64,000 nucleotides of DNA, taken from the NCBI RefSeq assembly GCF_034927245.1, contig NZ_JAYFQK010000038.1, forward strand, positions 1 to 64,000. The letters run 5' to 3'. Positions 26,546 to 34,836 of the stretch are shown here, piece by piece. Position 1 is the stretch's first letter; each line of letters begins with the position of its first letter. The position numbers were made by a program, and so were the translations under genes. This stretch comes from Desulfitobacterium_A sp034927245. GTDB lineage: Bacteria; Bacillota; Desulfitobacteriia; Desulfitobacteriales; Desulfitobacteriaceae. The notes beneath the pieces are model-generated. The model did not search any database, was not told the DNA's origin, and was given only the letters and a program-made list of their open reading frames with translations.

Positions 26546-27127
26546 ATGAGCGCAGGGAGTGTTCTTATAGTTTGTGGAAAAGCAGAATTCGCAAAGAGCA
26601 TAGAAGCGATGCTTATTAAAGAAGGGTTTTACCCTGTATACTGCGCTCATTCGGCTAATGAGGCCCGCCGACAGTTCCTTAATATTCTACCGGATTTAAT
26701 AATTGTCAGTACTCCGCTTCCTGATGAACTGGGAATAGATTTGATCTTTGATGCCCATGAGAAGACTTCGGCCGGTCTTGTTGTCATAGCACGCCCCGAT
26801 CAGCTTCCCGACATACAGGAAAACGTAGAAAAGACCGGGGCTTTAATTCTTCCTAAACCCATCAATCGCCTTACTCTGCTGCAGAGCGTTCGTTTTGCTT
26901 TAGCGGTAAGAAATTCGATCAGTCAGCTTAAAAGTGAACGTGATGATTTAAAGAAGCGAATGAATGAACGGAAGGTCATTGAAAAGGCGAAGTGGCTGCT
27001 TGTGGAGAAAATGCAAATGAGCGAACCGGAAGCAATACGGTATATACAGAAAAGGGCGATGGATTTGCGTCTTCCTCAGCTTCGGGTTGCCGAAGAGCTT
27101 ATCAGTTCAGCCGCATTTTGGCAATAG
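26546..27127 (+). CDS. ANTAR-domain transcription antiterminator with degenerate receiver
   Basis: 193 residues. Residues 1-120 have a response-regulator fold, but the phosphate-accepting Asp is replaced by Ser (LIIVSTPLPDELG instead of LIxxDxxLP). The N-terminal acidic pair is also lost (VLIVCGKAE), while the conserved Lys (LPKPIN) remains. Residues about 125-190 are a coiled-coil plus an ANTAR RNA-binding domain (KVIEKAKWLLVEKMQMSEPEAIRYIQKRAMD). It directly follows glnA. The hexaloop hairpins in the glnN and gltB leaders are its likely targets. Being a pseudo-receiver, it is unlikely to be phosphorylated and may respond to a protein partner, perhaps GlnA. Confidence 0.9.
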   Translation: MSAGSVLIVCGKAEFAKSIEAMLIKEGFYPVYCAHSANEARRQFLNILPDLIIVSTPLPDELGIDLIFDAHEKTSAGLVVIARPDQLPDIQENVEKTGALILPKPINRLTLLQSVRFALAVRNSISQLKSERDDLKKRMNERKVIEKAKWLLVEKMQMSEPEAIRYIQKRAMDLRLPQLRVAEELISSAAFWQ

Positions 27128-27597
27128 CGCTGCGCCGTCTGGTGAAGGGAAGCGATTTCCTCCGGGGTTAATTCTCGAACGACCTTAGCCGGTGACCCCA
27201 TAATCAAAACCCGAGGCGGAAAAGTTTTATGCTCAGGGATGAGCGAGCCTGCTGCAACCATAGTTTCCTCTTCAATTACAGCCCCATTCATGACGATGGC
27301 TCCCATTCCAATCAAGGATGCCCGTTTAATCGTACAACCGTGAAGGATAACAGAATGGCCGACGGTAACTTCATCTTCAAGCGTTACAGGTTGTCCTTCG
27401 TGAACATGAATCACACTTAAGTCTTGAATATTGCATTTTTTACCGATGGTGATCGAGGCCACATCGCCTCTGATGACCGCATTGTACCAAACGCTTGATT
27501 CATCACCAATCCGGACATCACCAATCACATGAGCACCTTCAGCCAGAAAAACAGGGTTCCCAAGGTTGGGCGTTTTTCCTTGGAATTTAAAAATCAT
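27076..27597 (-). CDS. gamma-class carbonic anhydrase family protein (left-handed beta-helix)
   Basis: 173 residues of hexapeptide repeats forming a left-handed beta-helix. The three zinc histidines of the gamma-carbonic anhydrase/YrdA family are seen in VIHVHEG, VTVGHSVILHG and the surrounding repeats. Substrate activity is not certain, since many family members are uncharacterised. Its 3' end overlaps the ANTAR gene on the other strand by 52 bases. The overlapped part encodes the polar tail of this protein and the end of the ANTAR domain. Confidence 0.9.
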   Translation of the reverse strand: MIFKFQGKTPNLGNPVFLAEGAHVIGDVRIGDESSVWYNAVIRGDVASITIGKKCNIQDLSVIHVHEGQPVTLEDEVTVGHSVILHGCTIKRASLIGMGAIVMNGAVIEEETMVAAGSLIPEHKTFPPRVLIMGSPAKVVRELTPEEIASLHQTAQRYCQNAAELISSSATRS

Positions 27598-27656
27598 AAG
27601 CTTCTCCTTTACCTTGTAATAAAGTATAAGGTCATTATATCAGGGATTCAGGGATT

Positions 27657-29042
27657 TTAGTTCCTGAACTGATTTTGCACCTCGTTTAAAAGTTTCACGA
27701 CTTGATCAGAAGCTTGACTCATCTTCTCCAGGATTTGTTCCGCCTTAGAGATATTACCCTGTTCATAAGCGAGGGCTACCTCGCGGGCTAACTCATGCAC
27801 CTGTTTATGCGGTGCTTCCAGCTGCAAAAAGGCAGAATAAGAGCGAAATTGGTCACTATCCGGACTTTCCAACCAATGCCCTAAACGGCACTCATGATGA
27901 TTGCCGACTTCCGTTGACTTGATATGCTCAAACCCAAGTATCATGTTATAAATACGCCATGTCCAGAGCAGGTGATCGGTTTTGAAGAGTTCTAGAGCTT
28001 GATACGTTTTTATTTCTGAAAGGTTGCCGATCTGCTCTAATCGTATTTTCTGCAGGTCCTTGCTAATATCATAAATTCCTTGACCCGTCACTTTTACGAG
28101 ATGATTAATATCTTCAGCTTCGGTTGTTATTGTTGAGAAATGGCTTGCAGATTCTTGTACCGCTGCGCTTTGTTCCTCGCTGCTTGCGGCAATATTATGA
28201 ATATCTTGGGAAATGGACTCAAAGTTATGGATTATTCCCTGCAAGGATTCCGCCGCTTCCTGCAATATGCCTTTTCCATTTTGCATGGCTTGAGAAAGAG
28301 AAAAAATATTCTGCGCTGTTTTTTGGGAGTCTTGACTCAAACCTGAGATTTCTTCACGTATATCGGTTACAGACGTTTTGGTATGTTCCGCCAATTTGCG
28401 GACTTCATCGGCAACAACAGCAAATCCTCGTCCATGTTCGCCTGCACGCGCTGCTTCGATAGCCGCATTAAGGGCGAGTAGGTTTGTCTGATCGGCAACA
28501 CCGGCAATAACCCCTACGATTTGTTCAATTTCCTGCATAGAGTGAAGGACATCTTGGACTTGTTGACTTACTTTGGCGAATTCGTCGAAGGATTGTTCCA
28601 CGAAATTGATGGTCTGCTGGATTTTTTCCCCGCCTAACACCGCCGCCGACGCGGATTGTTCGACAAATGATGCGGAGTTGGTGGCCGAGTTGGCCACCTG
28701 AGTTGCGGCGGCCCCCATTTCTTCTGCTTGTGCGGATAAATCGGTTAAGTGATCAGTCTGTTCGGAGACATTGATAATCATCTGCCGAATGGAGGTCGTC
28801 ATACCCGTTAAACTTTGGATGGTTGCATCTAAATCCGCTAAAGAAGCGGAAAGGGTATTCTGCCGTTCGGTGATGACTTGGTTTAAGATTTCTATCACAG
28901 GATATATTGGACTGGATGAGGAGATATCCGTTTTGATGGGTTTGGAGAAATCACAGTCTTTCAAACATTGATAGAGTTTATTATAATCGGATTGTTCATC
29001 AGGAGTTGATACCGGACTCCCCCCTCTGTTAAAAAGGGACAT
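27657..29042 (-). CDS. soluble methyl-accepting chemotaxis protein with C-terminal CZB zinc-binding domain
   Basis: 461 residues without a membrane segment, so cytoplasmic. The signalling hairpin tip is GVADQTNLLALNAAIEAARAGEHGRGFAVVADEVRKLAEHT. The last 115 residues are a chemoreceptor zinc-binding (CZB) domain with the His/Cys pattern DHLLWTWRIYNMI, HHECRLGHWL and EAPHKQVHELA. Zinc release by oxidants is the proposed signal in studied CZB receptors. It is a single gene, divergent from murT. Confidence 0.92.
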   Translation of the reverse strand: MSLFNRGGSPVSTPDEQSDYNKLYQCLKDCDFSKPIKTDISSSSPIYPVIEILNQVITERQNTLSASLADLDATIQSLTGMTTSIRQMIINVSEQTDHLTDLSAQAEEMGAAATQVANSATNSASFVEQSASAAVLGGEKIQQTINFVEQSFDEFAKVSQQVQDVLHSMQEIEQIVGVIAGVADQTNLLALNAAIEAARAGEHGRGFAVVADEVRKLAEHTKTSVTDIREEISGLSQDSQKTAQNIFSLSQAMQNGKGILQEAAESLQGIIHNFESISQDIHNIAASSEEQSAAVQESASHFSTITTEAEDINHLVKVTGQGIYDISKDLQKIRLEQIGNLSEIKTYQALELFKTDHLLWTWRIYNMILGFEHIKSTEVGNHHECRLGHWLESPDSDQFRSYSAFLQLEAPHKQVHELAREVALAYEQGNISKAEQILEKMSQASDQVVKLLNEVQNQFRN

Positions 29043-29265
29043 AATACCACACCCTTCAAATTTTGATTTGGATAAAAAGTACCTTAATTATCCTTAAAAT
29101 GATAATAAATATCAGAATATGTTGTGTTTTCACTTTAAGTCCTATTATTTCTTCATTGTTATTGATATACCTCCCAAATATTAAAAAAAATTAAATCCAA
29201 ATAAGCTTAGAATATAAGGGACAGCGAAAAAACTTAAAAATTAGAAATCTGAATTTCTATTTTGG

Positions 29266-29295
29266 TTGCTTAGGCTCCTTCAAGAGTGCTAAAAT
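29266..29295 (+). promoter_or_regulatory. sigma-A type promoter of murT-gatD
   Basis: TTGCTT (29266-29271) and TAAAAT (29290-29295) are 18 bases apart, about 35 bases before the likely murT start. The rest of the divergent gap from 29043 is AT-rich with no other feature I can name. Confidence 0.5.
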
Positions 29296-29329
29296 TGGTG
29301 GAGCAATGAAATGTGAAGGAGAAACGTTG

Positions 29330-30724
29330 GTGAAACGGATATGGCGATTTTGGGGAGCTTTATGGGCGGGTAAAACGATAGCGTTGCTCCTGCGGCTCTT
29401 CGGAAAAAAAGGAACAACCCTGCCGGGCAGGGTTGCACTTAAGATTTATCCTCAAATTATAAGAGAGCTAACAAAAGGGTATCAAGAAGGGATTGTCATT
29501 GTCACAGGAACAAACGGTAAGACAACGACAGCAAATCTTTTAGCCAATATATTAAGAACCTCCGGCAAAAGTTTTGCATTTAATCAAGCCGGGGCGAACT
29601 TGGTGACGGGAATAACCGGGGCTCTTTTACATCATACAAGCTGGTGGGGAAGAGCAAATGTCCATCTGGCTTTGCTTGAAGTTGATGAGGCCACCGTTCC
29701 TAAACTTTGCGAGCAAGTCAAGCCCGATATAGCGATTATTACTAATTTTTTCCGTGATCAGCTGGATCGATACGGTGAACTTGATACTACTGTAAAGTTA
29801 GTGAAAAATGCGCTTCCGCCGGAATGCCATCTTATTTTAAATGCAGATGATCCTCTTGTTGCGCAGTTTGGGATTGGCAGTCAGCATACGCTTTACTTCG
29901 GTGTAGATAAGACGCCGGAGAGCAAAACCCAGAGTTCGGAGACGAGAGAAGCAAGATTCTGTCCCCAGTGCGGGGCTCCGTTGAGTTACCGCTTATTTCA
30001 TTATGGTCAGCTTGGTTTATACCGCTGTCCGGAATGTGATTTCGAGCGGCCACAGGTGCAGGTTTTGGCTGAAGAAGTTCATCCCGAAGAGCTTTGCCTT
30101 AGATTTAGAGTCGGGGTAACCGAGTATTCTCTGGGGCTTCAAGGGTATTACAATCTTTATAATGCCCTTGCCGCGATTACGGCCGCAAAGCGTTTAGGGA
30201 TTCGCGAGCAAGAGATTGAACGAGGAATTCGCCAATTTATTCCTCAAGCCGGGCGCATGGAACAGTTCAACTTACCCGGAGGTAAAGTTACGCTCACTTT
30301 GGTTAAGAACCCGACGGGATTTAACCAAGTCCTAAAAACGGTGATCGGCACGGAAGCTAAGCAGGTCCGATTGTTGATCGTCATTAATGATTTAGCGGCG
30401 GATGGACGGGATATTTCCTGGCTGTGGGATGTTCAATTTGAAATACTCGGAGAGCATGCCGATCGGGTTCAGGAGATTATCTGTGCAGGTTTAAGAGCGG
30501 AAGATATGGCTTTACGCTTGAAATATGCTGGCCTTCCGGTGGAAAAACTAAAGATTGAGCATGATTTAGAGAATGCCGTAGAGAAATTACATTCAGCGGA
30601 TACGGGTGAAGAAGCGACCTTCGTATTCCCCACATATACAGCCCTATTTCCTGTGCGCGAGATTCTTAAGAAGAAGGCAGTAGAGGAAGGGACACAGGCA
30701 AGGAGGGAAAAGAGTGAAGCTTAA
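29330..30724 (+). CDS. murT: lipid II isoglutaminyl synthase, MurT subunit
   Basis: About 465 residues from GTG 29330; AGGAG lies eight bases upstream (TTG 29327 is also possible and ATG 29306 is open but less well placed). MurT is a Mur-ligase-like protein that with GatD amidates the D-glutamate of lipid II. It has the P-loop IVIVTGTNGKTTTANLLANIL, the zinc-binding four-cysteine insert CPQCG/CPEC that is characteristic of MurT, and the C-terminal DUF1727 domain. It overlaps gatD by 11 bases. Confidence 0.94.
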   Translation: MKRIWRFWGALWAGKTIALLLRLFGKKGTTLPGRVALKIYPQIIRELTKGYQEGIVIVTGTNGKTTTANLLANILRTSGKSFAFNQAGANLVTGITGALLHHTSWWGRANVHLALLEVDEATVPKLCEQVKPDIAIITNFFRDQLDRYGELDTTVKLVKNALPPECHLILNADDPLVAQFGIGSQHTLYFGVDKTPESKTQSSETREARFCPQCGAPLSYRLFHYGQLGLYRCPECDFERPQVQVLAEEVHPEELCLRFRVGVTEYSLGLQGYYNLYNALAAITAAKRLGIREQEIERGIRQFIPQAGRMEQFNLPGGKVTLTLVKNPTGFNQVLKTVIGTEAKQVRLLIVINDLAADGRDISWLWDVQFEILGEHADRVQEIICAGLRAEDMALRLKYAGLPVEKLKIEHDLENAVEKLHSADTGEEATFVFPTYTALFPVREILKKKAVEEGTQARREKSEA

Positions 30725-31472
30725 GATCGGTCATCTCTATCCGGATTTATTAGATCTCTACGGAGATAGAGGAAATATTTTAACCTTAGTCCAGCGTTCC
30801 CAGTGGCGTGGGATTGAGACTGGGGTACAAAGGGTTTCGATTGGGGACTCGCTGGATTTATCAAAAATTGATATTTTATTTATCGGCGGTGGTTCAGATC
30901 GTGAGCAGAATATCCTTGTTGAAGATTTAATGAAGAGAAAACGGGAATTAAAAGCTGCAATCGAAGACGGATTGGTTGTGCTGGCGATTTGCGGTGGATA
31001 TCAACTTCTTGGGCAATACTATCAAATGTCCGGAGGAAAGAAAATTCCGGGATTAGGGTTTCTGGATCTTTGGACGGAAGCGGGATCAAAACGTCTGATT
31101 GGCAATGTGGTGGTTAAATTAGAAGGCCGGCTGTATGAACAGAGTGCTCAATTATCCTCAAGTCCCCTGGAAACTTTAGTTGGTTTTGAAAATCATTCGG
31201 GGAAAACTTTTCTTGGCAAGGATCTTCAACCATTGGGGCAGGTTCTGCATGGAAACGGAAATAACAGTCAAGATGGCACCGAAGGGGTGCGCTATAAAAA
31301 TGTTTTTGGAACCTATCTTCATGGACCGCTATTACCCAAAAACCCTCATTTTGCGGATTTACTGCTCAGTCTTGCTTTTGAACGGACCGGAACCACGAAA
31401 AAGCTAACAGCCTTAGATGATCAGCTTGAATTATTGGCACATCAAACGATGGTTCAAAGAATTATGACATAA
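30714..31472 (+). CDS. gatD: lipid II isoglutaminyl synthase, glutaminase subunit GatD
   Basis: 252 residues. A class I (triad) glutamine amidotransferase, CobB/CobQ-like, with the catalytic Cys in LAICGGYQLLGQYY and His in GTYLHGPLLPKNP. It supplies ammonia to MurT. Start GTG 30714 with AGGAGG upstream inside murT. Confidence 0.94.
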   Translation: MKLKIGHLYPDLLDLYGDRGNILTLVQRSQWRGIETGVQRVSIGDSLDLSKIDILFIGGGSDREQNILVEDLMKRKRELKAAIEDGLVVLAICGGYQLLGQYYQMSGGKKIPGLGFLDLWTEAGSKRLIGNVVVKLEGRLYEQSAQLSSSPLETLVGFENHSGKTFLGKDLQPLGQVLHGNGNNSQDGTEGVRYKNVFGTYLHGPLLPKNPHFADLLLSLAFERTGTTKKLTALDDQLELLAHQTMVQRIMT

Positions 31473-31615
31473 GCTAAGTATATCAATAAAGCCATACTCA
31501 CATACTAGAGATGTTGATGAAAGAGCTTAACCGCGAAAATCTCTTCTTCCATAAATTACATCCGGGTAAATCGCCTTATATCGCTGCTTTTGGCTTGCCT
31601 GCAGGGCTTAGTTCA

Positions 31616-31645
31616 TTGACACCTTTTGCCGTAAGTGTCTATAAT
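31616..31645 (+). promoter_or_regulatory. consensus sigma-A promoter of ndoAI-ndoA
   Basis: Perfect TTGACA (31616-31621) and TATAAT (31640-31645) hexamers with an 18-base spacer. They lie 36 bases before the antitoxin start at 31681. Confidence 0.85.
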
Positions 31646-31680
31646 GAAGTATAGCTATGGCTAAGGACTTGGGGGTGCTG

Positions 31681-31962
31681 ATGTTGGCAGAAAGTAAGAG
31701 AATTATGATAAGTCTGCCGGAAAGTTTGCTTGCGGAAGTAGATGGAATTGTTACTTTGGAGAAGAGAAATCGCAGCGAATTTATTCGTGAGGCTATTAAT
31801 AGTATTCTCCATGAACGGCGGAGAAAGGGAATACGCGAGCAAATGCAAAAGGGCTATCAAGAAATGGCTCAATTGAATTTGGCTATTGCTAAGGAATTGT
31901 CGCCTACGGAAGAAGAAGCAAGTAAATATATTTTGGAAAAACATATGGAGTGTCAGGGATGA
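31681..31962 (+). CDS. ndoAI: antitoxin EndoAI (MazE-like, ribbon-helix-helix)
   Basis: About 93 residues from ATG 31681, with GGGGGTG upstream; 31657 is an in-frame alternative. An N-terminal ribbon-helix-helix (KRIMISLPESLLAEVDGIVTLEKRNRSEFIREAINSIL) binds DNA and the C-terminal tail binds the toxin. It matches the EndoAI/YdcD pattern, including GYQEMAQLNLAIAKE. It overlaps the toxin gene by four bases. Confidence 0.92.
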   Translation: MLAESKRIMISLPESLLAEVDGIVTLEKRNRSEFIREAINSILHERRRKGIREQMQKGYQEMAQLNLAIAKELSPTEEEASKYILEKHMECQG

Positions 31963-32309
31963 TTATAAAGCGCGGGGAAATTTACTATGCTGAACTCAAC
32001 CCCGTCGTCGGCTCCGAGCAAGGCGGTACTAGGCCTGTCTTAGTAATTCAAAATGATATCGGAAACCAGTTTAGTCCGACGACTATCATCGCGGCGATTA
32101 CTTCGCAGATTGCGAAAGCAAAACTTCCCACTCATGTTGAGGTCCGTGCAAAACGCAGCGGATTGGAACGGGATTCTGTTATTTTAACGGAGCAAATTCG
32201 GACCATTGATAAAAGTCGTCTTAAAGAAAAAGTGGCAGTGCTCGATGAAGAGGTCATGCTGAGAGTGGATCAAGCGATTGAAATTAGTCTGGGATTAACG
32301 GATATTTGA
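31959..32309 (+). CDS. ndoA: mRNA interferase EndoA (MazF/PemK family toxin)
   Basis: 116 residues. Sequence-specific RNase with the family start MIIKRGEIYYAELNPVVGSEQGGTRPVLVIQNDIGN, and the SGLERDSVILTEQIRTIDKSRL block. ATG 31959 is chosen because the family begins at this methionine; the frame opens nine bases earlier. In related bacteria this pair sits near alr, and here alr is 17 kb away. Confidence 0.94.
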   Translation: MIIKRGEIYYAELNPVVGSEQGGTRPVLVIQNDIGNQFSPTTIIAAITSQIAKAKLPTHVEVRAKRSGLERDSVILTEQIRTIDKSRLKEKVAVLDEEVMLRVDQAIEISLGLTDI

Positions 32310-32328
32310 TTAAAATAGAAATAAAGTA

Positions 32329-32354
32329 GGGGCTGTCAAAACAGCCCCGTTTTT
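32329..32354 (+). terminator. ndoA terminator
   Basis: GGGGCTGT pairs with ACAGCCCC around CAAA, followed by GTTTTT. The arms are the same as those of the repeated elements at 23.4 and 49.2 kb, but the flanking sequence differs. Confidence 0.9.
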
Positions 32355-32440
32355 GTGCGCCACGAGAAGATAAATATTTCTGCAGATAAACTCGAAGTGC
32401 AACTAAGCTTTCTTTAATTAATCAGTTTAGAGAGGACAAT

Positions 32441-32470
32441 AAAAAACCGAGGCCGCAGCCTCGGTTTTTC
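32441..32470. terminator. second, bidirectional terminator
   Basis: CCGAGGC pairs with GCCTCGG around CGCA, preceded by six As and followed by TTTTT, so it can work in both directions. It insulates the arsR1 promoter 35 bases downstream. Confidence 0.85.
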
Positions 32471-32497
32471 GTGTTATTCTGACTTTTCGAAAAGGGA

Positions 32498-32566
32498 TTG
32501 ACATGTCTAAAAAATGGAGTACAATTATTTTAGCATATTAGATTTATCTAATATGCTAAAATAATT
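32498..32566 (+). promoter_or_regulatory. arsR1 promoter with a perfect 44-bp palindromic operator
   Basis: TTGACA (32498-32503) and TACAAT (32520-32525) have a 16-base spacer. A perfect inverted repeat runs from 32523 to 32566: two 20-base arms around TTTA. It covers the end of the -10 box and the start site, the usual place for an ArsR/SmtB repressor, and includes TTAGATTTATCTAA at its centre. Confidence 0.8.
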
Positions 32567-32581
32567 AAATGAGGTGGAAAA

Positions 32582-32896
32582 ATGGCAACGATGGGTAATC
32601 AACTCATATCCAATGTGTTTAAAGCTTTAGCTCATCCGACGAGGATTCAAATCGTGAAGTTGTTAAGGAATGGAGAACTGTGTGTTTGTGATATTCTCCC
32701 CAATCTTGATTCCGAGCAATCGAATACGTCTCAACATCTTGCAGTCTTAAAAAATCAGGGGATTGTCGAAAGCAGAAAAGATGGATCAAAGGTGATCTAC
32801 TCACTTAAAAATGAGGAGGTGTGTGCAATGATTGATTTGGCCGAAGCGATTATACTTCGTCAAATCGAAGAGACAAAAGCCTCATTACTTAAATAA
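32582..32896 (+). CDS. ArsR/SmtB family repressor (copy 1)
   Basis: 104 residues. A winged-helix ArsR protein with the As(III)/Sb(III)-type ELCVCDILPNL metal site in the DNA-recognition region and SNTSQHLAVLKNQGIV as the recognition helix. The Cys-x-Cys makes a thiophilic metalloid the likely inducer. It is expected to bind the palindrome just upstream. It heads an apparently single operon that continues through the MFS gene and the HdrA-N/ferredoxin/DGC genes to 36600. Confidence 0.92.
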   Translation: MATMGNQLISNVFKALAHPTRIQIVKLLRNGELCVCDILPNLDSEQSNTSQHLAVLKNQGIVESRKDGSKVIYSLKNEEVCAMIDLAEAIILRQIEETKASLLK

Positions 32897-32931
32897 AGAG
32901 GGAACCTAAATACGAGGAACGAGTGGTTTAA

Positions 32932-34134
32932 GTGAGGGAGATGGGGTTTGTGGATAAGAAAAAGATGATTTTAATCCTAGGGCTAGCGGGGTTTGTGACA
33001 ATGGCTGATAATTGGGTAGTTTCGCCGATTCTTCCGTCTATTGCTCAAAACATGAATGTGGATGTTGCGTCAGCCTCAATTGTTATTACTGCCTATATGC
33101 TTCCTTTTGGTCTGTTTCAGTTGCTCTACGGTTATTTAGCAGAGCGTCTGGGTAAGCGCCAGGTTATAACCTTTTCGATTTCTATGTTTACTATTGCTAC
33201 TGCCCTTTGCGCATTTGCATTTTCCATTCCTGATCTGGCAGTATACAGGGCGCTTACAGGAATGTTTGCAGCGGCAGTCATGCCGGTTTCTCTTGCACTT
33301 ATTGGTGATGTTTTTCCAATGGAAGAAAGACAGTCAGCGATTGGTTCTTTTATGGGGATATCATTTCTGGGTCAAGGTTTGAGTATGGCTATTGGTGGCT
33401 CGATAGCTTATTTTCTGAACTGGAGAGGTGTATTTGGCGTTTACGCAGGGCTAGCGGTTCTATCTTCCTTACTGCTCTTTACTATTGGAAGAAAGATACC
33501 CTCAACAAAGAATAAGGAAAGTAAAGCTTTAATGCCGTACATCAGTTTATTAAGAAATCCTTCCAGTCTTATCATCTATACTTTAGTCATCTTTGAAGGC
33601 TTTTTCCTGTTAGGTTCCTTTTCTTTTCTCGGGGGCTTTATAAAAAAGACCTTTGATCTGAATAACTTCATGATCGGCATGGTCATGACTGCATTTGGGA
33701 TTATGGCACTTCTTGCAGGTCGAAAATCAGGAGCGATAGCTGCAAAGATTGGCCGTAAACAAACGGCTGTTACTGGCTTAAGCTTAGCATTCATCGCGGA
33801 CCTTTTACTGGTGACGATGGGAAGTTTCCTACCGGTTGTCGTGGTTGCGATCGGACTCATGGGATGTGGCTTTATGTTGGCCCATTCGACTTTTCTCACA
33901 ATTGCTACCGAATTTGCGGCTAAGGCCCGAGGTATAGCGATGTCACTCGTTGCTTTCTGCTTTATGGGGGGTGGCGGAATTGGTACAGCTATCGGCGGGA
34001 AAATTGTTGCCGTATCCAGTTTTGATAGGTTATTTCAGGTCTACGGTCTTGGACTTATGCTCGTAACGATCAGCACAGTGCTTGTGAAGAGGAGCTTTGG
34101 TGTAAGTGCCCAGCTACAAAGAAAGATGGATTAG
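32932..34134 (+). CDS. MFS transporter
   Basis: 400 residues with twelve predicted membrane segments. The MFS loop motif is GYLAERLGKRQVI after the second segment. It resembles drug or metabolite exporters of the 12-segment class; no substrate can be read from the sequence. The GTG start at 32932 has only weak ribosome sites (ATG 32941 is an alternative). Its place between arsR1 and the HdrA-N/DGC genes suggests it exports the compound that the operon handles. Confidence 0.88.
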   Translation: MREMGFVDKKKMILILGLAGFVTMADNWVVSPILPSIAQNMNVDVASASIVITAYMLPFGLFQLLYGYLAERLGKRQVITFSISMFTIATALCAFAFSIPDLAVYRALTGMFAAAVMPVSLALIGDVFPMEERQSAIGSFMGISFLGQGLSMAIGGSIAYFLNWRGVFGVYAGLAVLSSLLLFTIGRKIPSTKNKESKALMPYISLLRNPSSLIIYTLVIFEGFFLLGSFSFLGGFIKKTFDLNNFMIGMVMTAFGIMALLAGRKSGAIAAKIGRKQTAVTGLSLAFIADLLLVTMGSFLPVVVVAIGLMGCGFMLAHSTFLTIATEFAAKARGIAMSLVAFCFMGGGGIGTAIGGKIVAVSSFDRLFQVYGLGLMLVTISTVLVKRSFGVSAQLQRKMD

Positions 34135-34159
34135 GAATTAGAAAGGAAGGAATTGGGTT

Positions 34160-34543
34160 ATGGAAGAAAAAGAATTATTCGGTTTCATCATGTGCGTTTG
34201 CACGGGAAAGTGTCCGGGTTTTCAAGCGATGGATATTTGGGATTTTATCAATCAGGTTAGGGTTGAGTTGCCGGTAGAATATGGCATTATCCATCCCCAG
34301 CTCTGTGAAGAGGATGGGGATAGATATCTTGCCGACTTTTTAAAAGCACACCGAAAAGTAATAATAGGCGCTTGTGCACCGAACATGCAGAAAAAGATGT
34401 TTAAGCAAGCATTTAAAGATGCCGGATTGGATGTTGAGAAGGATGCAGTGATGCTTGATATACGTGACATGACGAATGAAAAGGCTTTTAACGTGGTGAA
34501 AAAAGCACTTCAAAAATTAGGATTTGAGGGGGATGAAGAATGA
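34160..34543 (+). CDS. stand-alone HdrA N-terminal-domain-like protein
   Basis: 127 residues. It resembles only the first domain of heterodisulfide reductase subunit A: an early cysteine pair and third cysteine in FIMCVCTGKCPGF, then HPQLCEEDGDRYLADFLKAH, VIIGACAPNMQKKMFKQAF and LDIRDMTNEKA. No FAD-binding part follows. It overlaps the ferredoxin gene by four bases, so the two proteins are probably made together. The biochemical role is unknown; electron or sulfur transfer is an inference. Confidence 0.72.
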   Translation: MEEKELFGFIMCVCTGKCPGFQAMDIWDFINQVRVELPVEYGIIHPQLCEEDGDRYLADFLKAHRKVIIGACAPNMQKKMFKQAFKDAGLDVEKDAVMLDIRDMTNEKAFNVVKKALQKLGFEGDEE

Positions 34544-34836
34544 CGAGTGAAGCAACATTTATGGGTGTTCCAAGAAACAAGATCGATTGGAGTCCAAGAA
34601 TTGATTATGATAAGTGCAATAACTGTTTAGAATGTACGAAATTTTGTCCACATCAAGTGTTTGAAGTCAATGAAGATGCGGATAGAAAATTTGTTGTAAA
34701 AAACCCGAATAACTGTGTAGTTTTTTGTCGCGCGTGCAGTAAAACTTGTGGACTTGATGCCATTACTTTCCCTAAAAAAAATGAAACAACTGCTTATATA
34801 AAATTAATTAGAAAGGAAGCGGGAGGGAATGAGTAA
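34540..34836 (+). CDS. 2[4Fe-4S] ferredoxin
   Basis: 98 residues with two cluster sets, CNNCLECTKFCPHQVF and CVVFCRACSKTCGLDAI. The order and the residues around the clusters are like small partner ferredoxins of Hdr- and HgcB-type systems, but the C-terminal cysteine pair of HgcB is missing. It overlaps its neighbours by four and eight bases on either side and is part of the tightly coupled group 34160-36600. Confidence 0.85.
   Translation: MTSEATFMGVPRNKIDWSPRIDYDKCNNCLECTKFCPHQVFEVNEDADRKFVVKNPNNCVVFCRACSKTCGLDAITFPKKNETTAYIKLIRKEAGGNE

Noticed and set aside
31511..31654. 48-codon frame before ndoAI
   Set aside because: No good ribosome site, no family match, and the ndoAI promoter lies inside its end.
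34540..34836. Intact HgcB
   Set aside because: It has two clusters but no C-terminal cysteine pair and none of the GVGCA-IIKGW region.
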